Shown: piece after piece, positions 6,704 through 12,570 of the stretch | Position numbering within the stretch: position 1 is the first letter of the stretch | Layout of the letters: each line of letters begins with the position of its first letter | NCBI GenBank assembly: GCA_029960905.1 | Contig: JASBVU010000017.1 | Location: 1-12,570 of the forward strand | Reading direction: 5' to 3' | DNA from: Thermoanaerobacterium sp. | GTDB lineage: Bacteria > Bacillota > Thermoanaerobacteria > Thermoanaerobacterales > Thermoanaerobacteraceae | Length of the DNA stretch: 12,570 nucleotides | Notes under the pieces: model-generated | Databases searched by the model: none | What the model was told of the DNA's origin: nothing | What the model saw: the letters and a program-made list of their open reading frames with translations, nothing else | Program-made: the position numbers and the translations under genes

Positions 6704-8215
6704 TTATGCTGCTCTACCAAATAATCCATCAAGCATAGAAATAAAATCAAACTTAGATTTTTTCAATCTAGCATCAAGATGGATATTGATAGAGTGTATC
6801 ATAATCCAGAAAGACCAGCGCTTTTTGCCTCTGGTTTTAGATAGCTCCAACTCATAATCATTAAGAAGCCTTTTATTAACACGTTCAGAAGAAGTTCGCT
6901 TTCTCATCTCGTCCTTCCATTCATCAGAACCACGTGGAATGGCAGTAAATAGGCGAGGGTCAGAAGAAGGCTTCGTATAAACAGTTCTGCCATAATCAGA
7001 AGAGGAGCACTTATCTTTACAATTGCATGAATCAACTTTACCAGTTGCAAAAGGACAGCGCCATTTAATTCTGTTACGGTCTTTCATAAAACCATTGTAA
7101 ACCATAGGTAATCCTGCCATACAGACAGGAATACCATTTTCATTGATTTTAACAGTACCTTGGTACTGGCTTTTGCCTTTATTCTTCTTATTAAGAGGAA
7201 TTACAGGCTTAATATTCCACTTATTAAGAAGATGATAAGTAGGGTAATTATCATGAGCACAATCACCAATAAACTTATCAAAAGAAAAATCAGGATACAA
7301 AGCCCTTGCTTCAGACAAAGCAACAATAGCAGTAACACCATCATAACGAGGAGCCTCAACTAAGCGAAGATAAATAGGAATATCAGATTTAAGCTCCTCG
7401 TTGTATGTCACCAAAAAATAACCAGAATAACCATAAAACCAAGACTCATGATAACTATCCCAACCATAGCGAGCATCAGGGTCAGAGAACTTGCGATGGC
7501 AGTCACAATTAAAAATACCATTTTTAGCACAATCACAAGTTCTAATACCGAAAGGACTTCCGCCAGTCTTAATACAAGTACCGTCACCGGAGATAGTAAG
7601 TTTTTCAGTATCACCGAGGATTAAAGCTTCGGCGGAAGGCCTAACAGCAACATAGGCAAAAATTTGTTGAAGAAGCTTCTCAGGTCTTGATTCAAAATTT
7701 TCACCCTGTAAAGCCAAATCAACAAATTTCTGTATAATACCAGGGTGGCGTGGTGGAAGCTTCTGATTTTTAGCAAGCTTTTTACGTGGTTTGCGTTTAA
7801 AAGGGTGTAGAGAATCCTGTCTGTCTTTTTCAATATCAGGATCCTCAAGCCAAAACCTGTTAATCAAGTCATAATGAGTACCAACACCAGGGATATTATC
7901 AGGAGACACGCCAATCATGTAACACAAAAGATCATCATGATGGAGCATGTAAACCCATTTAGTAATACTGTGGCATTTAAGCATAGACATAAGCACAAAA
8001 GACCGAAAAACTTCAGGTTGGTTTTTGGCTGGAAAACCAGTATTAGAGTAATAAGGTTCCACCACAGGTTTAAGAACATCAAGATCTAAATTATAGAGTT
8101 TAGATAAAGCTTCAGAAAATTGAAGAACACGATTTTTATCTGAAGCATAAATGGGTCGAATATTTTCAACAAAGAAAGACTGATAATCAGAATGCGAACG
8201 CCATGCGCCCAACAT
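6704..8215 (-). CDS. DDE transposase with cysteine-rich insertions (IS4/IS5-like, family not fixed)
   Basis: A 503-residue, apparently intact protein. Residues about 48-122 resemble the N-terminal DUF772-like region of IS4/IS5-type transposases (a ...P...RSFVLMSMLK...S...W pattern, then GVGTHYDLINRFW). The likely catalytic triad is Asp211 in SGDGTCIKT, Asp318 in FIGDCAHD (Asp322 is an alternative) and Glu444 in KRTSSERVNKRL, which matches the conserved RxxxERxxxxL environment of the DDE glutamate. Two cysteine clusters are unusual: Cys227-x-Cys229...Cys237-x-Cys239 just after the first Asp, and Cys387...Cys397-x-Cys399-x3-Cys403 before the Glu; they could bind zinc. The start ATG 8213-8215 has GAGGTG a few bases upstream. 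A small stem (ATGGT/ACCAT, 8240-8255) lies in the leader. The call as a transposase is firm; the exact IS family is not. Confidence 0.88.
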   Translation of the reverse strand: MLGAWRSHSDYQSFFVENIRPIYASDKNRVLQFSEALSKLYNLDLDVLKPVVEPYYSNTGFPAKNQPEVFRSFVLMSMLKCHSITKWVYMLHHDDLLCYMIGVSPDNIPGVGTHYDLINRFWLEDPDIEKDRQDSLHPFKRKPRKKLAKNQKLPPRHPGIIQKFVDLALQGENFESRPEKLLQQIFAYVAVRPSAEALILGDTEKLTISGDGTCIKTGGSPFGIRTCDCAKNGIFNCDCHRKFSDPDARYGWDSYHESWFYGYSGYFLVTYNEELKSDIPIYLRLVEAPRYDGVTAIVALSEARALYPDFSFDKFIGDCAHDNYPTYHLLNKWNIKPVIPLNKKNKGKSQYQGTVKINENGIPVCMAGLPMVYNGFMKDRNRIKWRCPFATGKVDSCNCKDKCSSSDYGRTVYTKPSSDPRLFTAIPRGSDEWKDEMRKRTSSERVNKRLLNDYELELSKTRGKKRWSFWIMIHSINIHLDARLKKSKFDFISMLDGLFGRAA

Positions 8216-8396
8216 AAAATCACCTCAATAACAAGTAGTATGGTAAAAACACCATCCATTTCGATTATTGGGGCGATTTAAAAAAGTCAAGGCAGAATGC
8301 AACCATATATGTTAAATGAAGGGAAAAACAAAGAAAAAATTTTTTACAATGTAAATAAAGATGTAAATGAATTGGAAATCGAAAAATGATTTCAGA

Positions 8397-8424
8397 ATGA
8401 CATTTTGGGGGATAAATTTAAAAT
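8397..8424 (+). promoter_or_regulatory. Candidate promoter of the ABC-2 permease operon
   Basis: ATGACA (8397-8402, five of six to TTGACA), a 16-bp spacer and TAAAAT (8419-8424, five of six to TATAAT) lie about 75 nt before the first permease start. If right, transcription starts near 8431, which rules out the ATG at 8425 as a start. The -35 box straddles the proposed right end of the insertion sequence. Confidence 0.4.
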
Positions 8425-8499
8425 ATGTTTCCTGAAATTCAGTTATATCAGGCAGCAGAAGTTGCCGAAAATACTCTACACTTAAAAGGGGGAGCCAAT

Positions 8500-9297
8500 A
8501 TGAACGTATTTTTGTACGAGTTGAGATCAAAAGCGAAGTCTTTAGCCGTATGGTCTATTTCACTAATCTTTGTGGCAGTTTTTTTACTTTCAATGTATCC
8601 TACGTTTTACAAGAATGCATCTTTGTTTAAGGATGTTTTAGAAGGTTACCCTGTAGCTGTGAGAAAAGCTTTTGGCATTTCTATGGACGACATAATTAAG
8701 TTTTTAGGCTATTATTCTTATGTATTTTCTTATGTTGTGCTTTTAGGTGCCATACAAGCCATGAATTACGGTGTTGCTGCAATATCAAAGGAGGTTAAGC
8801 TTAAAACGGCTGATTTCCTCATGACAAAGCCTATTAAGCGAGGATCTATTTTGACGTCAAAGATTTTATCATCCCTTGTCATACTTTTGATTACAGATGC
8901 TGTTTACTTTTTATCTGCATTTATCATGGCAAAATCGGTGGCAAAAGAGCCCTTTAGCATTAAACTCTTTTTCATGATTTCTGTCACACTTTTGTTTGTG
9001 GAGATAATATTTTTATCTATTGGTGTTTTGCTGTCATCGGTTGTAAGAAAGGTGAAGTCTACAACATCCCTTTCTTTAGGAGTCGTATTTGCATTTTATA
9101 TAATTGGTATGATTCAGGCCATTTTAAACGACGACAACATGAAATATTTAACGCCTTTCAAATATTTCGATTTAAGCTACATCATGAAGAATTCCTCATA
9201 CGACATTCATTTTTCCATCATATCTTTGCTTATAGTTGTGGTGTCAATTGCCTTGAGCTATGTCTTTTTTCAAAAAAGAGACATTTACGCAATGTGA
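8500..9297 (+). CDS. ABC-2 type permease, first of a pair
   Basis: A 265-residue membrane protein with about six transmembrane helices (near 16-33, 71-91, 122-144, 156-180, 192-209 and 238-256), the usual size and plan of an ABC-2 exporter permease. Between helices 2 and 3 it has KTADFLMTKPIKRGSILTSK, typical of this permease group, and it ends with YVFFQKRD, repeated in the next gene. I chose ATG 8500, preceded by AAGGGGGAG; the in-frame ATG at 8425 has a poor ribosome-binding site and lies at the putative transcription start. The stop overlaps the next gene's GAGGGGGG, so the two are coupled. Such permeases need an ATP-binding subunit; none is encoded next to them. Substrate unknown. Confidence 0.88.
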   Translation: MNVFLYELRSKAKSLAVWSISLIFVAVFLLSMYPTFYKNASLFKDVLEGYPVAVRKAFGISMDDIIKFLGYYSYVFSYVVLLGAIQAMNYGVAAISKEVKLKTADFLMTKPIKRGSILTSKILSSLVILLITDAVYFLSAFIMAKSVAKEPFSIKLFFMISVTLLFVEIIFLSIGVLLSSVVRKVKSTTSLSLGVVFAFYIIGMIQAILNDDNMKYLTPFKYFDLSYIMKNSSYDIHFSIISLLIVVVSIALSYVFFQKRDIYAM

Positions 9298-9309
9298 GGG
9301 GGGATATGA

Positions 9310-10110
9310 GTGAATATTTACATTAAAGAGATGAAATCCAGCACTAAGTCATTGCTTATATGGTGTTTGGTGATGATTGCTTTTGTAGCTTCGTCGATGG
9401 GAAAGTATGCCGCCAGTTCGTCTATTTCTGGCCAATCTCTTAACGATATGATTTCAAAGATGCCTGATGCTTTAAAATCGATGTTTGGCAGTGGCAGTTT
9501 TGATTTATCGAAGGCTATAGGTTTTTACGGTGCAATGTTTATATACATCGTATTGATGGCTGCTTTACACGCTTCGCTGATTGGCTCTAATATACTTTCT
9601 AAAGAGGAAGATGATAAAACTGCGGAATTTTTGATGTCAAAGCCTGTGCCGAGAGCAAAGGTTATTACATCAAAGCTTTTTGCTGCGCTTACAAATATAA
9701 TTATTTTCAATGTTGTGACTTTCATTTCATCTTTGTATTTTGTTGGATACTACAGCAAAGGTGAAAATACAACTGGTGATGTGCTAAAATTGATGTTGGG
9801 TGTATTGGCATTGCAGTTTATATACATGTCATTGGGGCTGTGCCTTTCAGCTTTTTTAAAAAATCCGAGACTGGCTTCGCCTTTTACTATAGGTGTTATG
9901 CTGGCAACGTATATTTTATCTTTGGCCATAGATATAGACAGCCATATTTCTGATTTAAAGTACATTACACCGTTTAAATATTTTGACGCAAAAAATTTGA
10001 TGTATGGGAAAGGATTTGAGATAATATATATTGTAATATCTGCTTTGATTGTGGTTTTTTGCATAGGTGGGACTTATGTTTTCTATCAAAAGAGGGATTT
10101 AAAAATATAG
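9310..10110 (+). CDS. ABC-2 type permease, second of a pair
   Basis: A 266-residue paralogue of the preceding protein with the same layout: a short cytoplasmic start (MNIYIKEMKSS), about six membrane helices, the loop KTAEFLMSKPVPRAKVITSK (103-122) and the shared tail ITPFKYFDAKNLM...YVFYQKRD. The pair most likely forms a heterodimeric membrane channel of an ABC exporter. It starts at GTG 9310 with GAGGGGGG upstream, 12 nt after the first permease; the nearby ATG at 9306 is in another frame and stops after a few codons. The TetR-type gene follows 18 nt downstream, making a three-gene operon. Confidence 0.88.
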   Translation: MNIYIKEMKSSTKSLLIWCLVMIAFVASSMGKYAASSSISGQSLNDMISKMPDALKSMFGSGSFDLSKAIGFYGAMFIYIVLMAALHASLIGSNILSKEEDDKTAEFLMSKPVPRAKVITSKLFAALTNIIIFNVVTFISSLYFVGYYSKGENTTGDVLKLMLGVLALQFIYMSLGLCLSAFLKNPRLASPFTIGVMLATYILSLAIDIDSHISDLKYITPFKYFDAKNLMYGKGFEIIYIVISALIVVFCIGGTYVFYQKRDLKI

Positions 10111-10128
10111 TTTTAGGAAGGGATCTTT

Positions 10129-10758
10129 TTGTACGAAAGCTTTGAAAATCTAAGCGATGAAAAGAGAAACAGAATAATTGAAGCAAGCCTGAAGGAATTT
10201 TCTGAAAAAGGCTATATGAGGGCTTCTACAAACGAAATTGTTAAAAATGCGGGAATATCAAAAGGACTTCTTTTTCACTACTTTAAAAGCAAAAAGAATT
10301 TATTTCTGTATCTTTTTGATCGCATTGTAGATGAGTTTGTTGCTGCTTTTTATGAATTCATAGATGATTCATCTTCGGACATATTTGACAGGCTTATAAG
10401 CTGGACCATAGTTAAATTCAGATTGTATTACAGAAAACCGTTAGAGTACAGATTTCTAACAGTGTCTATTTATGATTCGCCAGAAGAAATAAAAGAGGAC
10501 ATATTGAAAAGATATGAGGGAATAAATAGAGAAGTCCTTAAGAGATTTATGGAAAATTTAGATTTGTCACGATTTCGCAAAGATGTAGATATTAATAGGT
10601 CTTTAAGCTTTATTATGACGTCTATTGAAGCAATTGGCAACAATTATATAAAGATGTATAATCATGACATCGATAAACTTGTTGCGGATAAAGATAAAAT
10701 CATTGAGGATTTAAAAAGTTGCATAAACATACTTAAGTATGGTATATATGAGAAGTAA
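10129..10758 (+). CDS. TetR/AcrR-family transcriptional regulator
   Basis: A 209-residue regulator of normal family length. The N-terminal DNA-binding domain is classic TetR: RNRIIEASLKEFSEKGYMRAST, then NEIVKNAGISKGLLFHYFKSKKNLFLYLFD (about 35-64) with the helix-turn-helix recognition helix GLLFHYF. The C-terminal part is an all-helical ligand and dimer domain of unknown specificity. The start is TTG 10129, with AGGAAGG 6-7 nt upstream and no better in-frame start. It is the last gene of the permease operon, so it probably represses this operon and responds to a compound the transporter handles; that is inference from position. Confidence 0.9.
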   Translation: MYESFENLSDEKRNRIIEASLKEFSEKGYMRASTNEIVKNAGISKGLLFHYFKSKKNLFLYLFDRIVDEFVAAFYEFIDDSSSDIFDRLISWTIVKFRLYYRKPLEYRFLTVSIYDSPEEIKEDILKRYEGINREVLKRFMENLDLSRFRKDVDINRSLSFIMTSIEAIGNNYIKMYNHDIDKLVADKDKIIEDLKSCINILKYGIYEK

Positions 10759-10766
10759 CGGAATAA

Positions 10767-10796
10767 AATTGGGTGATTAGTACACCTGATTTTTTT
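10767..10796 (+). terminator. Rho-independent terminator of the permease-tetR operon
   Basis: A 9-bp stem with two G-U pairs (AATTGGGTG 10767-10775 with CACCTGATT 10783-10791), a 7-nt loop and a seven-T run (10790-10796) follow the tetR stop by 8 nt. Confidence 0.8.
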
Positions 10797-10811
10797 GCTT
10801 TTAAATGAGTA

Positions 10812-10840
10812 CTGAATTTTTTCTTCAAAAGTGATACTAT
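10812..10840 (+). promoter_or_regulatory. Extended -10 promoter of the serine hydrolase gene
   Basis: CTGAAT (10812-10817), a 17-bp spacer and TACTAT (10835-10840) preceded by TGA give an extended -10 promoter. It lies just after the tetR-operon terminator and about 40 nt before the start codon, so the gene is its own transcription unit. Confidence 0.5.
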
Positions 10841-10879
10841 TAAGACGTACGGAATTATGAGAAAAGGAAGTGCTTAATT

Positions 10880-11659
10880 ATGAGTTTACAGGATGACATC
10901 ATGAATTTCATCAGTAATACTGATGGAGAAATAGGGGTTTCGATAAAAAATCTTAAGACTGGTGAGATGATAGGCGTAAATGAAGATATGATGTTTCCGT
11001 CTGCCAGTACGATAAAAGTACTTATCATGGCACAGATCTATAAAATGGCTAAAGAAGGATACATAAGATTAACTGACAATATCGTTTTATCCGACTTTAT
11101 GAAGACAGATGGCAGCGGAATTTTGTACCAGTTAAACAGCAAACACAAATTTACGATAGAAGAACTGATAACATTGATGATAATAATAAGCGACAACACC
11201 GCTGCGAATATTTTGATTGACATAGCAGACATGAAAAACATAAACAAGATGGCAGAAGATTTAGGCTTAGTTCATACTAAAATACAGAGAAAGATGATGG
11301 ATTTTGAAGCAGCAAAATCGGGGAAGGACAATTACACATGTCCAAAGGATATGACACGCCTTTTAGAGCAGATATACGCTGGAAAAGTTGTAGATGAGGA
11401 GTACAGCATTAAGATGCTGAATGTCTTAAAAAAGCAGCAGGATTTAGGGAGGCTTGACTTGTACCTGCCAGATGACGTATTGATTGCCCATAAGCCTGGA
11501 GAGCTTAAAGCTTTAGAGCACGATGTGGGAATAGTGTTTTTAAAAAACTGTGAGTACATAATAAGTGTAATGACAAACAACATGAATACAAATCTTGATG
11601 GAAGAATGGCTATAGGGAAAATATCAAAGATGGTTTACGATGAATACGTAAATGCATAA
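10880..11659 (+). CDS. Class A beta-lactamase-like serine hydrolase without signal peptide
   Basis: A 259-residue member of the serine beta-lactamase/transpeptidase fold (Beta-lactamase2 type). The nucleophile motif SxxK is Ser43-Thr-Ile-Lys46 in FPSASTIKVLIM; the second motif is Ser104-Asp-Asn106 in IISDNTAANIL. In place of KTG there is Lys205-Pro-Gly207. In the omega-loop region Glu143 (MDFEAAKSG) may correspond to Glu166 of class A enzymes, but the following Leu-Asn of the ExxLN motif is missing. The protein begins MSLQDDIMNF with no hydrophobic signal segment, so it is probably cytoplasmic, unlike secreted resistance enzymes. Those two differences make true penicillin resistance doubtful; it may be an esterase or peptidase on this fold. 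ATG 10880 follows AAGGAAG by about 9 nt. Confidence 0.85.
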   Translation: MSLQDDIMNFISNTDGEIGVSIKNLKTGEMIGVNEDMMFPSASTIKVLIMAQIYKMAKEGYIRLTDNIVLSDFMKTDGSGILYQLNSKHKFTIEELITLMIIISDNTAANILIDIADMKNINKMAEDLGLVHTKIQRKMMDFEAAKSGKDNYTCPKDMTRLLEQIYAGKVVDEEYSIKMLNVLKKQQDLGRLDLYLPDDVLIAHKPGELKALEHDVGIVFLKNCEYIISVMTNNMNTNLDGRMAIGKISKMVYDEYVNA

Positions 11660-11685
11660 AAGCAGCAAGACTTGCTGCTTTATTT
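11659..11685. terminator. Bidirectional terminator between convergent genes
   Basis: AAAGCAGCA (11659-11667) pairs with TGCTGCTTT (11673-11681) around a 5-nt loop. On the plus strand the stem runs into TTATTTT, and on the minus strand into TTTTA. It overlaps the last base of the hydrolase stop and the last codon of the ATPase gene, so it serves both. Confidence 0.85.
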
Positions 11686-12570
11686 TGTAAAAATCCTAAG
11701 GGAGTTAAGCACGGCTAATACAGTTACGCCAACATCTGCAAATACTGCTTCCCACATCGTTGCAAGGCCAAATGCTCCTAATGCAAGGATCGATAGTTTA
11801 ATTCCTAATGCAAAGATTATATTTTCTAATACAATTTTATGTGTTTTTGCTGCTATTTTTATCGCATCAACCAATTTGTGAGGTTCGTCTGTCATCAATA
11901 CAATGTCTGATGCTTCTATGGCGGCATCAGTACCGATTTTTCCCATTGCAATGCCGATATCGGCTCTTGTCAATGCGGGTGCGTCATTTATCCCATCTCC
12001 AACAAAAGCTACTTTGCCATTATGGTTATTTTTGCACAGCTCATCGACGACATTGACTTTTTCATCAGGCATAAGCTCTGAGTAAACATCATCGAGACCC
12101 AATTCATTTGATATATATTGGCTTATTTCTTTTTTATCACCAGTAAGCATAATGAGTCTTTCCACACCTAAGTTTTTAAGTGCTTTTACAGTATTTTTGG
12201 AGTCTTTTTTTATTGTATCGGATATTACGATGTATCCTGCATATTTTTCGTTTATTGCAACATGAACAGCATTGTATGGTTCTACATCTTTAAATTTTAT
12301 GTTGTGATTTTTCATCAATTTTGAATTTCCTATGAGGATTTCTTTACTGTCGATAATAGCTTTTATGCCATTGCCAGCATATTCCACATAATCTTTTATT
12401 TTTTCTACGTCTATTTCTTTGCCATAAGTACTTACGATAGATGATGCTATAGGATGATTTGAGCAGTATTCACCGTATGCAGCATATCTAAGCAATTCAT
12501 CGCTTTTAAATGGATTTTCTGCACAGATTTCTGTCACTTTGAAGGTACCTTCTGTCAATGTACCGGTTTT
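11680..12570 (-). CDS. cadA: Heavy-metal P1B-type ATPase (Zn/Cd/Pb exporter, CadA/ZntA-like), C-terminal part
   Basis: The gene runs off the right edge; 296 codons plus a TAA stop are present. The first residues at the edge, KTGTLTEG, belong to the phosphorylation motif DKTGT, whose Asp lies one codon outside the window. The CDS must therefore continue to 12570; a TTG at 12556-12558 is an internal codon. Further on are the SNHPIA His-Pro motif that defines P1B heavy-metal pumps, the nucleotide-binding fold, MLTGDKKE, and the hinge VGDGINDAPALTRADIGIAMG. The last two membrane helices read IIFALGIKLSILALGAFGLATMWEAVFADVGVTVLAVLNSLR. The Lys in the first and the DVG Asp in the second are the metal-site residues of the Zn2+/Cd2+/Pb2+ class (P1B-2), as in ZntA. 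It exports these ions across the cytoplasmic membrane using ATP. The N-terminal metal-binding region is not visible. Confidence 0.94.
   Translation of the reverse strand, partial: KTGTLTEGTFKVTEICAENPFKSDELLRYAAYGEYCSNHPIASSIVSTYGKEIDVEKIKDYVEYAGNGIKAIIDSKEILIGNSKLMKNHNIKFKDVEPYNAVHVAINEKYAGYIVISDTIKKDSKNTVKALKNLGVERLIMLTGDKKEISQYISNELGLDDVYSELMPDEKVNVVDELCKNNHNGKVAFVGDGINDAPALTRADIGIAMGKIGTDAAIEASDIVLMTDEPHKLVDAIKIAAKTHKIVLENIIFALGIKLSILALGAFGLATMWEAVFADVGVTVLAVLNSLRIFTK

Larger units (their letters stand above)
6498..8398 (-). mobile_element. Insertion sequence with a single transposase gene; ends uncertain
   Basis: One transposase gene is flanked on both sides by AT-rich, non-coding DNA (about 235 nt left, 285 nt right). 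The limits given are a guess. They rest on ATTCTGA at 6498-6504 and its inverted copy TCAGAAT at 8392-8398, with TTTCCA about 20 nt further in on each side but at slightly different spacing. I see no clean target-site duplication beside these positions. The left margin also holds a palindrome GGAAA-CTAA-TTTCC (6513-6526) and an inverted pair CTAATTTC (6518-6525)/GAAATTAG (6551-6558). The right margin holds GAAATC...GATTTC (8375-8393). The element lies opposite to the surrounding genes and between two transcription units. Confidence 0.5.

Noticed and set aside
8425..8499. In-frame N-terminal extension of the first permease, or a relic of a lost ATPase gene
   Set aside because: The ATG at 8425 has no good ribosome-binding site and sits at the likely transcription start, while ATG 8500 follows AAGGGGGAG and begins the permease-typical N-terminus. 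None of the three frames reads like an ABC ATPase C-terminus.
1..12570. CRISPR arrays, tRNA or rRNA genes, known riboswitches
   Set aside because: No regularly spaced repeats, cloverleaf genes or recognisable riboswitch cores were seen on either strand by eye.

Overview
The window looks like chromosomal DNA from a low-GC, endospore-forming, obligately anaerobic member of the Clostridia. Gene content and protein style point to the Thermoanaerobacterium/Thermoanaerobacter group, but this is an inference without database support. The main clues are an [FeFe]-hydrogenase maturation protein (HydF), a SpoIID-type sporulation protein, AT-rich DNA, strong AGGAGG ribosome-binding sites and several TTG/GTG starts.

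Layout, left to right. (1) 1-471 (+): the C-terminal part of hydF, ending in a hairpin that overlaps its last codons. (2) 486-3080 (-): a two-gene operon, an XRE-type regulator with a long TPR array followed 12 nt later by an MFS drug-efflux-like permease, read from a good sigma-A promoter near 3120-3148. (3) 3277-6441 (+): a housekeeping/sporulation block with a YabN-type methylase-MazG protein whose 5' end is frameshifted, the nucleoid protein HU, the S4-domain ribosome quality-control factor RqcP, and a SpoIID-family protein behind a hairpin that can mask its ribosome-binding site. (4) about 6498-8398 (-): an insertion sequence with one 503-residue DDE transposase carrying two cysteine clusters. 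(5) 8500-10758 (+): an operon of two paralogous ABC-2 permeases and a TetR regulator, with no ATPase gene in sight. (6) 10880-11659 (+): a class A beta-lactamase-like serine hydrolase without a signal peptide. (7) 11680-12570 (-): the C-terminal third or so of a CadA/ZntA-type heavy-metal P-type ATPase, cut by the window edge, sharing a bidirectional terminator with the hydrolase gene.

The genes form several independent units rather than one pathway. The unit at 1764-3080/486-1751 looks like a sensor-regulator controlling an exporter. The unit at 3277-6441 resembles the yabN-yabO neighbourhood of Firmicutes, but hup sits inside it and a spoIID-like gene stands where Bacillus has yabP/yabQ/divIC. 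The IS divides that block from the permease operon and may have affected it, by removing an ATPase gene or supplying part of a promoter.

I did not find convincing evidence for a wholly new biological system. The points most worth checking are the frameshifted yabN start, the terminator/RBS-masking hairpin before spoIID, the cysteine-rich transposase, the ATPase-less permease operon and the tandem repeat in the yabN promoter. No tRNA, rRNA or CRISPR array was seen.
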